From Paratinospora sagittata (Eukaryota; Streptophyta; Magnoliopsida; Ranunculales; Menispermaceae): a stretch of DNA of 64,000 bases. The notes under the pieces are model-generated. The model had not been told where the DNA came from, made no database searches, and saw only the letters and a program-made list of their open reading frames with translations. Below, piece after piece: positions 1 through 10,988 of this stretch. Where the stretch lies: contig CM069599.1 of the NCBI GenBank assembly GCA_035771175.1, positions 36,055,562 to 36,119,561 on the forward strand, read 5' to 3'. The translations under genes were made by a program, and so were the position numbers. How positions within the stretch are numbered: the stretch's first letter is position 1; each line of letters opens with the position of its first letter.

Positions 1-63
1 CGGTAGCCTGCAGTTTAGCTGCATTTTGATCTTCACTTAGCTCTTTAATAATTGCCTCAAATA
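1..63 (-). other. possible coding exon fragment at window edge
   Basis: Read on the minus strand, the first 63 bases are open and give a charged peptide beginning FEAIIKELSEDQNAAKLQAT, which looks like helical coding sequence rather than random AT-rich DNA. An AG usable as a splice acceptor (complement of 64-65) precedes it, and an in-frame TGA lies just upstream, so it would have to be the start of an exon that continues to the left of the window. I do not recognise the family. The piece is too short for certainty. Confidence 0.2.
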
Positions 64-904
64 CTCATTGTGAAAGTTGGTTGTTCTCCACTCAGTTTTG
101 ATTGAAATTTCACATTTGATCCCAAAGAAGCAAGTGCAACTAAACTAAGCCAAATAGAAGAAAGGTATAAGAGGAACGAGGTGGATGTGAATTGAGAAAG
201 AAGAGGATGAAGGATAAGGGATCAACCTCTTTTTCTAACAAAAAATGTGAGATAAGTATTAGATGCAAGAATTGAGTTTTGAACGAAATATAACTCCTTT
301 GGGCGAAGAGGAAGTTAAGAGAGGAAAGAAAAGAATGGGTCAGGAAGAGGAGTAAGCCCTTCAGGCACAAAAATGGCATCACTCAGCCAAAGCCAAGATA
401 GACACAAGGACGGACTGTTTAGGCCAAAATGAACCCAGAGATTATTCACCTATCAGGAAAGTTGACATTGTTGAGTTTCTGGAAAGCACAAAGACAACTC
501 TATTTTTTTCCTCATTCTCTTTGCTTCCTTCTTTCTTTTCCAAGGGGTCAGGTAAAGTTTGATTTCTAGCTGAATCAAAAAGCACAAAAAGAAAGACAAT
601 TTTCTCTTTGTTAAATTTAAAGAGGTTTGGGTTGTAGAGACCTTAAAGAGAAAGGAGTGAGAGGCATGCCGCAGTGATGATGAAATTTAATTAACATAGA
701 TATCTGTAATATTTTGCAGAATCAGGCAGTTGCCAATTATATGCAGTGCAAGAATACTTTTGACTTGGAAGATTGCAGCTACCAGAATGAATGTTTTGCT
801 GGTGGTTCAAGTATTATCAGAAGAAAAGAGAACACCAAATTTTTGGGGTTAGTACTTCAGCCTCGCTGAATATGTAGAAAAAGAAAATAGAATTGATAAA
901 CTCA
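64..904. other. AT-rich stretch with no recognisable gene
   Basis: No convincing coding sequence or repeat was recognised. The minus-strand open frame at 140-382 is phenylalanine/leucine/serine rich, as expected from translating purine-rich DNA, and resembles no family. If 1-63 is a real exon, this stretch would be its upstream intron. Confidence 0.4.
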
Positions 905-1930
905 ACTCAACTCAACAAAGTCTTTTTCCCAACTACATGGGGTCAGTTACATCAATCCACTTCTTCTTCACTCCACTCCTTCCTCACTCCACTCTATCAA
1001 GGGCTAAACCAGCATTTATATTACAAGTAGTTATATCTTTTTTAATTATCTTTGTTATTTTAGGTATTCCTTGGCCTGTGTATTGTTAATAGCTATGTTA
1101 CACGGGTAAGGGTGTCGAATGCGGGTACATATCTAGAGGTCCAACTTATTCATTTTCAAATTTTGGGATACAAGGACTCAATTAAAAGGTGTCTCGAAAT
1201 TTGGATCTGTGTACTAGGAAAATGTTAGGTTCACCATGAAGCTTATATTATATGTTCTTCTTTCCTTTCTTTTTTTCTTTTTTTCAATCATTTATTGTCT
1301 TCTTTGTTATCTCACTTAGTGAATTGTCACATATTAGACAATATCTTCTTTCATGCTCTCTCTTCTTCCCATTGAAGAATCCACATAGTAATACTCCAAA
1401 ATCTAGTATCAAACACATCCCACACCCAGGTTGTATCATGAAGTGTTGGACACGGGTATGATGAGCTAAAGTGAAGAGTTCGAGTAACACAGGTTAATAG
1501 TTCGCTCTTCTTAATTGGCACATCCAATGGTCTTTGTCAAATGTCTCCTAACCACTTTAATAGGTTCCTCATTTTATCTCTAATTGGGTAATTCTACGAT
1601 TTTTCGAATATCGACATTTCTAATTTTATCTTTCAATGTTTTAGCACATATCCTTCTTAACATTTGCATTTTTGTTACACTCAGTTTGTTAACATGTTGT
1701 TTTCTAACATTCTACTCCATAAACCATGATTGGCCTAACAACAATTTTATAAAATTCCTCTTTCAACTTCAATACGATGGATTGATCATATAATACTCCA
1801 GAAGCACTTCTCCACTCAACTCATCTTGCTTTAACTCTACGGCTCACATCCTCACCTATTTCTCCCTCTTGAAGAATAATTGATTCCAAATATCTGAAAT
1901 TTTTTACCCCTTGGTATCTCTCAGCGTTTA
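905..1930 (-). mobile_element. RTE-type LINE remnant, 3' part (copy 1)
   Basis: The minus strand encodes broken pieces typical of the end of an RTE-clade non-LTR reverse transcriptase ORF: EFYKIVVRPIMVYGVEC near 1690-1745 and SGVLYDQSI near 1770-1800. The 3' end lies at 905-935 and carries the repeated TTGAGTTGAGTTGA-like tail (minus sense) found at many places in this window. Many stops and shifts make it a dead copy. It is colinear with the copy at 15115-15720 except for a 400-bp insertion at 1093-1492. Confidence 0.65.
1093..1492. mobile_element. hAT-like MITE with 8-bp target duplication
   Basis: A 400-bp insertion lies within LINE copy 1. GTTAATAG is present directly on both sides (1085-1092 and 1493-1500). 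The ends are inverted: CTATGTTACACG at the left and the complement of a CTGTGTTACTCG end at the right. The LINE copy at 15.1-15.7 kb has TTGTTAATAGGTTATTC at the matching place with no insert, which acts as an empty site. An 8-bp duplication fits the hAT superfamily. No coding sequence is present. Confidence 0.75.
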
Positions 1931-2613
1931 AATTTGAAGCAGAGAAAGCATGGCTTTTTTGTATGCGGTTTGGTAATGCTAACTTTCATCGATATAATCA
2001 CGATAATGGTAACAAAAGTAAGAAGTGATGACCAATGTAGAGGATGGCCACTATGGTAAAATGATTTTCCTCTTGTGTCTATCTGGGAAGTTTTGACTTG
2101 AAGGGAATAAGAAAAAGAAATATGAATTGAGCGGTCAAAATAGATATACAATCACACTCAGGGCCATGAGTCAACAATACACCAGTTTGCTTTGCTCTAA
2201 AGCATACTTAAGAGCAATCAACATGGAGATAGATATTGAGATAAGCACATAAGGCAAGACGAAACCAGATCTGAGCTCCAAGAAACATCTATGATGCACT
2301 TTGAAAGGACTCACCTCCAGTTAAGGCTTGCACATACCAACTCAACAAGCATGAAACTTTCAAAGGACTCCACACTCAATTAGAAGAACAGATGTTTTGA
2401 ACATTATACACCCTTCGATAAAGTTCAGGCTATAGAAATAAATGAAGATGCTTAATGGATGGTAGGAAAACTAGAAAAACAATACTAGATTAAGGGATTT
2501 TGCACCCCCAAGGAAGAATAGATGTGTGGTACATGATTGTTCTCTTGAGTTGATGAAAATCATTACAGAATTCTAAGTACTTAATTTTAGTTATATAGTG
2601 GGAATCTAATTTT
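1931..2613. other. AT-rich intergenic stretch
   Basis: No gene, RNA gene or recognisable mobile element was seen here. The open frames are short and carry no family signature. Confidence 0.4.
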
Positions 2614-2774
2614 GAAGAGCGGACCTTGGAGTTTGTTCCATTGCAACTTGGAGGTCACAAGTTCAAATTTGAAAATAGTCTCTCTAATGTGGACCAAGGC
2701 TGCGTACATCATCCCTTCCCCAAACCCCACAATAATGGAACCCAAGTGCGTTGGGTACATATTTTTAATAGGAT
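2614..2774 (+). mobile_element. Au-type SINE, copy 1
   Basis: The 161-bp body carries the order of landmarks known from plant Au SINEs: a tRNA-like head with CTTGGAGGTCACAAGTTCAA (box B region), then GGCTGCGTACATCATCCC, CTTCCCCAAACCCCAC and a GTGCGTTGGGTAC end. It is flanked by direct copies of TCTAATTTT (2605-2613 and 2775-2783), the expected target-site duplication. Length matches the copy at 18489-18648. It is diverged, so probably old. Confidence 0.8.
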
Positions 2775-2820
2775 TCTAATTTTAATTAGAAACATAGAAC
2801 TACTTGTAATACAAACATAG

Positions 2821-2894
2821 ACTTAGTCGTTGGTAGAGCGGAGTAGAGGAAGTGGATTCATGTAGTTGGGAAAAAGCTTCGTTGAGTTGAGTTG
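2821..2894 (+). repeat. RTE LINE 3' tail fragment
   Basis: The sequence encodes the W-I-H-V end of the RTE ORF (GTGGATTCATGTAGT), then GGGAAAAAGCTTCGTTGAGTTGAGTTGA. The same block recurs at 16369-16425 on this strand, and reversed near 905, 15115, 20178 and 61103. It is only the last ~75 bp, as expected for strong 5' truncation. Confidence 0.6.
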
Positions 2895-4117
2895 ACTAGG
2901 ATTTTAATTTTGCAGGCTTTTTGTTATAGTAAAACTATAGAGTTTCTCGAATTGGTAGGATTCTAGTTTCTAAATTTAAGTGAGTCAAATCACTAGCTAA
3001 TGCTCACAAATACTAATGTAATGGTCAATTATTGCATTTTGAGAATAACGTCTTGGATGATTATTACTATTCGTTTCTTCTCTTCTATTCTTCTACTTTC
3101 CCTTCCGTTCTTATTCATCATGCAGCATCAAGATAGATTGGCCATTCCACATTAATGACCAATGACGGCATTGATGGGTTTAAAGGTCTATAAAAAGGGA
3201 AATGTAAGAGCTAAAGAAAAGGTGTAGTTTGGCATGACATGGAAAGTATTGAGTATTCCTGCCTTAGTAGAAGATGAATTCCTGATCAAGTTCCGTGAAA
3301 GAATAAGATGATTAAATGTTGAGCCAAAGCCTCACCATCTCTCATTCCCCCATCAACTAGATAAAGGGTGAATCACCTTACATTAATAACAGATTCCTTA
3401 GTTAAAAAGGCTTTTGCAAATCTACTTAACAGACAAATTCCAATGTCTAAAGCAATGACCATTCCATCCTCTCCAAACAAGATAGCATTAAGTTACTGAC
3501 AGAATGTTCAAAGACTTCCCACACTTTGCCCAAAATGGCCAACTACGTCAAGATGAAAATGAACTCCCCATATCTTCTGGGAGGCCAAAACAATGAAAAA
3601 ATGAAGGAAATGAAAGAGAAAGGAGAGGGGAGGGGAGAAATAGAGAGAGGAAGTCTAATGCATAACATTATAGCAAAAATCAAGCCCTTCCTCTTTTGTC
3701 TACAATCATCAGTTTACAATGGTTCAAAATTAAAACACCATCCTCAAAATTAAGAATAAGGAGAGGGGCCCGTACCTGCAAAAAATCTGGTCTATTCATT
3801 TCTGCCAAGAATTGCACCAAAAATTTGTCAAAAGACCTCATGGAACATAAAACCTTGAGCTGCCTTCTCTGTTTTCAAGAATCCTTCTTCATCTAAAGTT
3901 AAATAACCACCTAATACCTATGGAGAAGACAAAATGCATCCCACCTGTCCTATAAAAAATAGAGGTCATATAACACAAGATCCCAACATTTATACTACAG
4001 AGATAAGTCATGGAACTTGTAAAATCATACTCCAAAAACCAAATGCCCCTATTTCTACCTTTAACACGATAAAATCTTCAAAGTCTTCAAAAGCTTCAAC
4101 ATCCTATGAAGTTATAT
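2895..4117. other. AT-rich intergenic stretch
   Basis: No gene was recognised. A purine-rich tract lies at about 3590-3650 (GAAATGAAAGAGAAAGGAG type); its open frames are compositional. Confidence 0.4.
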
Positions 4118-4530
4118 TGTGATAACAAGGCAGTAATTAGTATTGCCCATAATCCAGTGCAACATGACAGGACAAAACATGTGGAGATTGATTGACACTT
4201 TATAAAAGAAAAACTAGAAGTTGGTGTTATTTGTTTGCCATTCGTTCTTTCGACACAACAAACAGCAGACATTTTAACAAAAGGACTTCTTCAATCTAAT
4301 TTTGAGTAACTAATCAGCAAGTTGGGCCCGATAAATATCTATGCTCCAACTTGAGGGGGAGTGCCGAAAAATCAGGAGTAGTTTAGATTTTCTTCTCAAT
4401 AAAATTCAAAATATATTGTTTAAATATTAGGGATTAGGTTGTTATCTTTTTTCTGTTCCTCTTTTTTGTTCCAGTTGGTTAGGAAGATAAGATCAAGAAT
4501 CTCATGGTAGAGCTCTCAATTTATTCTGCA
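4118..4530 (+). mobile_element. Ty1-copia 3' end: RNase H tail, polypurine tract and putative LTR
   Basis: Translation from 4118 gives [20 protein letters not shown] and then H-V-E-I-D, with the further pieces HFIKEKLEVGVICLPF and QQTADILTKGL, the characteristic C-terminal RNase H end of a Ty1-copia polyprotein. One codon in the HVEID/HFIKEK region departs from consensus. A polypurine tract GAGGGGGA at 4353-4360 is followed by TG, where a 3' LTR should begin (4362). The LTR end near 4530 (TTCTGCA) is a guess. No 5' part is present, so this is a truncated relic. Confidence 0.65.
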
Positions 4531-5787
4531 ACCTGCCGCATGTTTAATTTAAGAATGTGATTATTCTTCCCAGAAATCCTATAAGACTATATATTCCTTA
4601 ATCTTCAGGGCCTTCCCAAGAGCATCCTGATCATTAAGATCAACTATCCCAACCCCTAAACCCTGGGCCTTCACCAGCCAACCTCGATTGAGAATATGAA
4701 ACTTCTTCTTCACAACCCTTTTTTGAATCTTTTCAATGCCTTATGAAACCAAAACAGGCATTTTAATGACATGTAGTAAATTGGGATGCTAGCAAGATTT
4801 TTTGTAAATGTGAATTTACCTGCAGACCACAGTTGAAGGAGATATCTTTCCTACTGCTCATCTTACCACTTTTCTTTCACTTGGGCCACTGGGCAACAAA
4901 GGAAACCCTGGAAAAAACGGAGGAACTTTGGTCCCACGAAATCAAAAGCACAAATGCTGAAAGCAACTGCTACACCACTAAGATGCCAATGAAATTACTT
5001 TTTGGAAAATGAACCCATAAACCTGACTCCACTGGAAGTATGATAGAGTAACACAGTACCAAATATTTTTCATTGTAGAAACTGGACCCTAAATATTAAG
5101 ATGACAAATACAACCAAGTGTAACCCTCCCACAGCTTCCCAAAAAGTTTATAAGAATCTGCTAAAAATGATAGAGACTGTCGTTCAACTCAGAATCCAAA
5201 AGTCACTTCCTCCATAAAACATCATAACACTCCTTTCATTGCGTAGTCAAGGAAGTGCTCTGGGATTCTATAGCAATGCAATAACTTGACATCAAAACCT
5301 CATCAATAATCCAATTTTCCATAACAAAGCACCTCAGTGAACACTGATAACAAGACTAATACTATATTCCAATATAAACCAGAGGGTAAAATTTATCTAG
5401 AGTTTAATTGCACCATTTGTGGGGACTACAAGCGTCTAGTCACCTAAACTCCTTTATCCATTCTTTTGCAAATAAACAGAATAGAAGATGTCATACGAGT
5501 ACCAATTAAAACCTATCTAAACAACAACATATATCATACTGCAGATTTGTACCATACAGAACAATAATTACACCATATAACAATATTATTTTTATTCATA
5601 TTATCAAATGAAGGTTACCGATCTAAACTACTGCGAAAGACATTTGAATTGTTATTCTCATTATTTTGACATAAAAAAAACTATAATTTTTTCTTTTTTT
5701 ATTAAAGTTAACTTCAAACTTGTTACTCTTATATATATATATATAACCCTCCAATTTCACTCTCATGGGGTTTGGATAGCCTCTTGT
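4531..5787. other. AT-rich intergenic stretch
   Basis: No gene or mobile element was recognised with confidence. A short (TA)n run lies near 5730-5745. Confidence 0.4.
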
Positions 5788-5960
5788 TTTTTTTTTCTTT
5801 TTTTCTTTTTTTTTTTTTGAGAAGAAACAAACTTTATTAATTGGAAGAAAACAAGAGTACAAAACTGAGCATCAGGAATGCTCTACTGTTGAAGCATAAC
5901 AATAAAGAAAAAAGACAATCAAACATACCCAGCCCAACAAAAACCAGAAACACACTAATA
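5788..5960 (-). mobile_element. probable L1-type LINE 3' end
   Basis: A poly-T run (5788-5818) is followed by GAGAAGAAACAAACTTTATT. On the minus strand this reads as a 3' UTR ending AATAAAGTTTGTTTCTTCTC plus poly-A, a form typical of plant L1 LINE ends. No coding part is preserved and no target duplication was identified. Confidence 0.4.
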
Positions 5961-5994
5961 CGACCAGGATCTACAACATTTCCACATCTCACTT

Positions 5995-6078
5995 ACAAAA
6001 AGGACCCAGGTTCAAGCCTATTGGTCTCACCTAGGCTGCCAAGCTTGGCAGGAGCTAGGGATACCCAGAGTTTTCCAA

Positions 6079-6080
<2 letters not shown>
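5995..6080 (+). repeat. possible SINE-like tail before an AAG microsatellite
   Basis: ACCCAGGTTCAAGCCTATTG resembles a box B (GGTTCAAGCC) and is followed by GCCAAGCTTGGCAGGAGCTA (6040-6059), a short inverted-repeat-rich segment, ending in the AAG microsatellite. It may be a tRNA-derived SINE whose simple tail expanded, but I could not define its 5' end. Confidence 0.3.
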
Positions 6081-6109
<29 letters not shown>

Positions 6110-6128
6110 AAGAAGAAGAAGAAGAAGA
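6081..6128 (+). repeat. (AAG)n microsatellite
   Basis: Sixteen near-perfect AAG/AGA triplets. The long arginine and serine runs predicted across it are artefacts of the repeat. Confidence 0.95.
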
Positions 6129-8079
6129 TAACCCTATTTTCATTTTGAAACATGTATTTTTAAATATTTTGCGAAACCCCAGTACCACATAATGGCTTTC
6201 TGTTACCACAGTTTTGAAACTACTTCTATTATCAATTATAAATGAGCTTCCCTAATTGCAAACTTTCACTTAAACTATGAATTTACCCAATCTTTATTAG
6301 ATCAGAGAAGTACCACCTAATCATTATCTCACTTCTAAATTCATGGAATAGATCAAGCATTGTCTTCATGCCTTTCTATTTTTGTCACTCGAACATGCTC
6401 TAGTCTTAATATCTTTATCGCCAGAAGCTTAAAAGCAAACCACGTGTCCACATACATTTCCTAATTCCTACTACATCTACAACATTTCTACCTCTCCTCT
6501 TGTGCTTGCACAGCCTCAACTTAGACCAAAGCGCTCCTTCTCACTGGTTTTTCTGTTGACATGCTTGGTCCACTCATAGTGATTGCAAGGCCCTCAGCTC
6601 CTCTCCATCTCTCTGAACAACTAAAAGCAACCCAAAAAAAAAAAAAGTACTGGAGTTGGGTATTTCTCATTTGTCAATCTTCACATGTGCAAGTGACTTC
6701 GTGAAATCAATTCACAAAACCTTTAAGTGCAATCCATAGTAGGCATGTATCACTCTGGTACTTACACTTACCTGAAAAAAAAAACTCACTCAAGTAGGTA
6801 CCTACTTCCACCAAGGTGATCTACACATAAAAGCTACTAATACAATTCACATGCAAGCTTAGAGTTGCTCTGGAATGGAAAAAAAAAACTATAGATTTTT
6901 TCCTCCAACAATGTTCTCTCTATGGATCACATGAACTCCCTTTCCTCAACATCCTCCTTGGTCCATTTCTGCAGGGATTTGAATACTTGTTTCTTTTCAA
7001 CATTATGATCTCAGTCAAGATTTCAATTTTTTCAGTAACAATAACCTAATTATTCCAAACCTTCAACCTTTTCATTTAATGTAAAATCAATTTCATTCAG
7101 TAAGTATCTAACCTCTAAAAGGTAAAAGAAATTTAACCATTAGAACCTTTCTCACTAATCCAAGTAGTGCATATTTCTTCCCTCCAGCCTCTTTCCAGAT
7201 ATTAAAACTGCATTTGTGCTACTAATCAAGGACATGCTTACTTACAATAGTTTTCACCCTAGGCCTAGTAGTTTCCATTTCCTACCTACAGAAGAAATTT
7301 ACAAGCTTCCCCAAAATCATGAGGTTATTCTTATTCTTAGCCCTTACATTCATCCATGTTCACATTTTCAAATGAGCTGTACTTGTATTAAGCGCATATT
7401 TCTCAATTGAACAGTACTCCGTTAATAGCATGAAGCCAAAGGTTTCAATGATTTGATAGTCGAAGATGTGATTAGGATGCTATTAGCAGACAATATCACA
7501 AACAGTTGTGCATTTCATCATACATCTAATAATTTACACACTAATATAGGTACCAATGAAACAGATAATTATACATAAGAACTTGCTAAATTAAGAAAGA
7601 AAAAACTAAGGATCTTAACCATGTTAAACATACTAAAAGTTATAATGACAATCAAAGAGTCTAAATAAAATATAAAAAAAAGGTCAGAAAAGGTGAAAAA
7701 TCTATGTTGAAAAACCGTTATACGGAAATCGTTTAGAAACTTTAAGTATTAGACAATACACTTAGGGAAACTAGTACAAATATATCATTTCGTAGATTCA
7801 AGATGCTTAAATTTAAAAACACACAAACACAAATTTAAAGAAAAATGAAAGAAAAAAAAAAGACAAAAGCTTTAGGATTGAAAAGTATCCCTATTGAGGA
7901 TTGGACGTGTTTAAGGGAAGATGAAGGTTTACGGTTAGTAAAATTTTATGAACTAAAATAATCTTTAATGAGTGAGATAAAGTCTTTAATATGTGTGTGT
8001 GTGTATGCGTGTGAAAATCATCAATGTACCAATTGATAAGTCTCACTGTCATTCGATGAAACTATGGAGGAAAGTAATT
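6129..8079. other. AT-rich intergenic stretch
   Basis: No coding region was supported. A short (TG)n lies near 7992-8005. Confidence 0.4.
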
Positions 8080-8720
8080 GAGCATCAATTAAAAGTTGAA
8101 ATTATGGCATCAGAAATCAGTTTAGACTTATGCTAGTCGATGAACCATGAAAACTATTTATTTACTAGAAAGACTAATGGAGAGATACAGGAGAACAAGA
8201 AAAAGCATCCATATGACTTGTATTGATTTAGATAAAGTCCATGATAGAATACCTAGAAATATAATGTGGTAGAGGTTTCAAAAACAAAAAAGAATAACAA
8301 AACGTAGATTGACATGATAAAAGCTCTATAAGATAAAGCAATAACTAAACTAAAACAAAAGCATGAGAAACTAGTGAATCACAATTACAGTAGTTTACAC
8401 TTATTGCAAATACCATACTTGAGCACATATCTATTTCCACTAGTTATTGACGAATTAATATATTGAAGATGACATTTGCTTCCATGCATTATATGTTAAT
8501 GATATCTTGATAATTACTTTTGACAGAAGATACCATGGTAATTGGTGAAACTAAATCAAGATTTAATGCTAAATTAGAAGCTTGAAGAAGAAAGTATAGA
8601 ATATATACGTTTTATATTAAGACTAAGACTGAAGGCATGAAATGTAATGTTAGTGGATGTACAAATAAAAGTGGAGAAACAGTGAAGATTCAAAGTCAAG
8701 AGCTACTTGCTTGTAACTAT
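8080..8720 (+). pseudogene. RTE-type LINE reverse transcriptase remnant
   Basis: In scattered frames the plus strand gives LLERLMERYRRTRKSIHMTC and then ID-LDKVHDRIPRNIMW (about 8160-8260), matching the plant RTE pattern L-x-RLMExYRxxxxxLHMxFIDLxKAYDxVPR. Later come FNAKLEA (about 8560-8585) and KTEGMKCNVSG (about 8625-8660), matching the VNxKLExWR and KTEYMECxFS blocks. Stops and frameshifts interrupt it throughout. The catalytic YADD region is not intact. It is a dead internal fragment of the family whose 3' ends are scattered over the window. Confidence 0.6.
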
Positions 8721-9545
8721 TTTGAACAACATATTGGGCTCAAATTCTTACCAAATGCTCAAGTAAATTACTCAAGTGTTGATTGAGAACCCAGTCCAAG
8801 CACAAAGATCCCGTTCTCCTAAGGGAAGTATCAATCTAAAAGATACTGAACGAATGGTGTTAATGTGATATAAACCTCTTCAATAATCAAAAGTACAAGT
8901 AATTGAACAAAGCATCATTCTTCCAAAGGCATCTATAATTTTCCTACTAGTTATTTCTGAAGAATCTGGACAAATATGCAACAGGTAATACTAACAAATC
9001 AACATAAGATAAAAAAATAAAATAAAAATACAGTGAAACATGCTCGTGAAAGACTTCTAAATGAAAAGACATGAATAAAATCCCAGCATTGGATCATGAA
9101 AGCACATATAGAAAGCTGCTAGGTTCTCAAACATTTCAAGAATCTCTCTGAATTAGCTCTAACTTTGTGATCAAACATATTTTTTCCAATATCAAATCAA
9201 ATGAAGAGGACAGAAATGCACCCTTCTTTTCATTTTCCAAATACTAATAGACCATCAGTTTTTTATCCAAATTTTAAAAAATTAAAAAAAGAAGAAGAGT
9301 AATGGAGGCATAAATAAAGAGATAGGTACATAAATTACTGTAATCATAATGCTCAAGTATTCAGGGTGAGTCATGCGAAGTCTTTAGCATTTCCAAGTTG
9401 TTTTAGGTGAAAAGATTACCAAAATAAGAAAGCATTTTCAAATTAAAATGTGTTCAATCAAGTAGAATGAAATAAGCCATGCAAACTTCATTGAGAGAAG
9501 AAATACTTGAACTGGCTGGGATTTCAGATAGAATCAGCAACAATA
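8721..9545. other. AT-rich intergenic stretch up to the gap
   Basis: No gene was recognised on either strand. In particular there is no piece of the beta-COP C-terminus. Confidence 0.4.
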
Positions 9546-9645
9546 NNNNNNNNNNNNNNNNNNNNNNNNNNNNNNNNNNNNNNNNNNNNNNNNNNNNNNN
9601 NNNNNNNNNNNNNNNNNNNNNNNNNNNNNNNNNNNNNNNNNNNNN
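9546..9645. other. assembly gap (100 N)
   Basis: Exactly 100 undetermined bases. A round number like this usually marks a gap of unknown true size. It lies 1.34 kb downstream of the last recognised beta-COP exon (minus strand), so it is a candidate hiding place for that gene's missing 3' end. Confidence 0.99.
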
Positions 9646-10988
9646 TTTTTATGTTCTCTTTGGTAATCACCATATTTACAAAACACCAAAATGACCAGTT
9701 ATATAAGCATGCTAAAGTATTATCTCTATTTTTAATTAATATCACCATCATCTTTCCCTTGTGGCCTTATCCCAGCTAATGGGAATGGCAATAAGGCCAT
9801 TAAAACCACAGGAAACGATTCTAGATTGAAACAAGCCAACAATCTGAAAAGCCCATAAAATTAAAAATCTGTTAAACCAATCTAGTTGTTCTGGTCATGT
9901 CATCAAAAGTACTGCAAAACTTGTGACAGTTAAATACATAATATCAGGTTTGTAGTAACCAACAAATCTGAAACCCATAGAAGTTAAGAAGAGAAATTGT
10001 GGAGAGCCATTAATAAAAGCCTTGGAAATTTAAACAACTAAAATCAGATAGACAAAACAAAACATCACGTTCGTAGTTTCTTTCAAAATTGCACCTCATA
10101 AACCAAAAGTTTAGAAGCTTCAGCAAGCATGGATATACAATTAATTTGTGAACTTCAAAGTCTTAGTTCTCAAAAAAAAAATTGTGCCGCCCTCTTTGCA
10201 CTGCACATTCTATATATATATATATATATAGCCCATACAAGGACCCCAGAATATCTTAAAGGTGTACATATAGTTTCTTGCCGACATTTCCAATACATTT
10301 TAATAAATGAATTTGCAGTCTCAGCATTTGGTCATTCAAGTCTCTCTCTATGCTAACATATCCCCTCTGTAAATCGAAACAGTGACAACAACAGCAAAGG
10401 CATTACAGTACTAATAAATATGAAGGTGGTCGCCATCTAAATAAAATCACAGTAAAAGAAAAACTTCAGCAAAAGCCCATGGTACAAAATCAGAAAATTA
10501 GCAAGATAAAGTTTCAATCAGTAATCAATAGGCTACAAGCACATCACTGAGGATGTGGATGACATTTTTTGGGCTACACAAGCAGCTTAAAAACAAATCG
10601 AATTTGACAAAATAAGTCAAACTGCAAATAAAATAGTGTGATCCTGAAAGATATCGGTGCTGGTTAAAATGCAAGTAATTCCATCAAGCAAGAAATGATC
10701 TTTATGTTATGCAAGCAGCAGCAGGTTGATCCATGCTTATTATGGCCTCCCTTATGATTAGCAAATAAGAATCTAATCTAGTTAAGAGCCCTTTAGACAA
10801 AAATATCTCCACTTCAATTGACAACAAGATGTCAAGGTTTTGTTCAAGAACAAAAATAATTAATAAAATTGATACTAATGATTTAAGATGAAACTATCCC
10901 AATTTAGTTGGCCAAAAACTTCATGTTTGTCCATCTTCCTAAAGTCATCTCTATTACAGAAGAAGCATATATCATTAAGTCGCCTTAC
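9646..10988 (-). other. beta-COP intron or flank, no exon found
   Basis: The stretch begins on the minus strand with a good splice donor (GTAAGG at 10988-10983) and is AT-rich. No open frame resembling the C-terminal coatomer beta or appendage domain was seen. A TA microsatellite lies near 10211-10230. Confidence 0.5.

Noticed and set aside
5841..6209. Open frames with long arginine or serine runs
   Set aside because: They are translations of the AAG microsatellite.
10875..10988. Extra C-terminal 38 residues of the beta-COP frame
   Set aside because: They start exactly at a GTAAGG donor and do not resemble beta-COP; this is intron.
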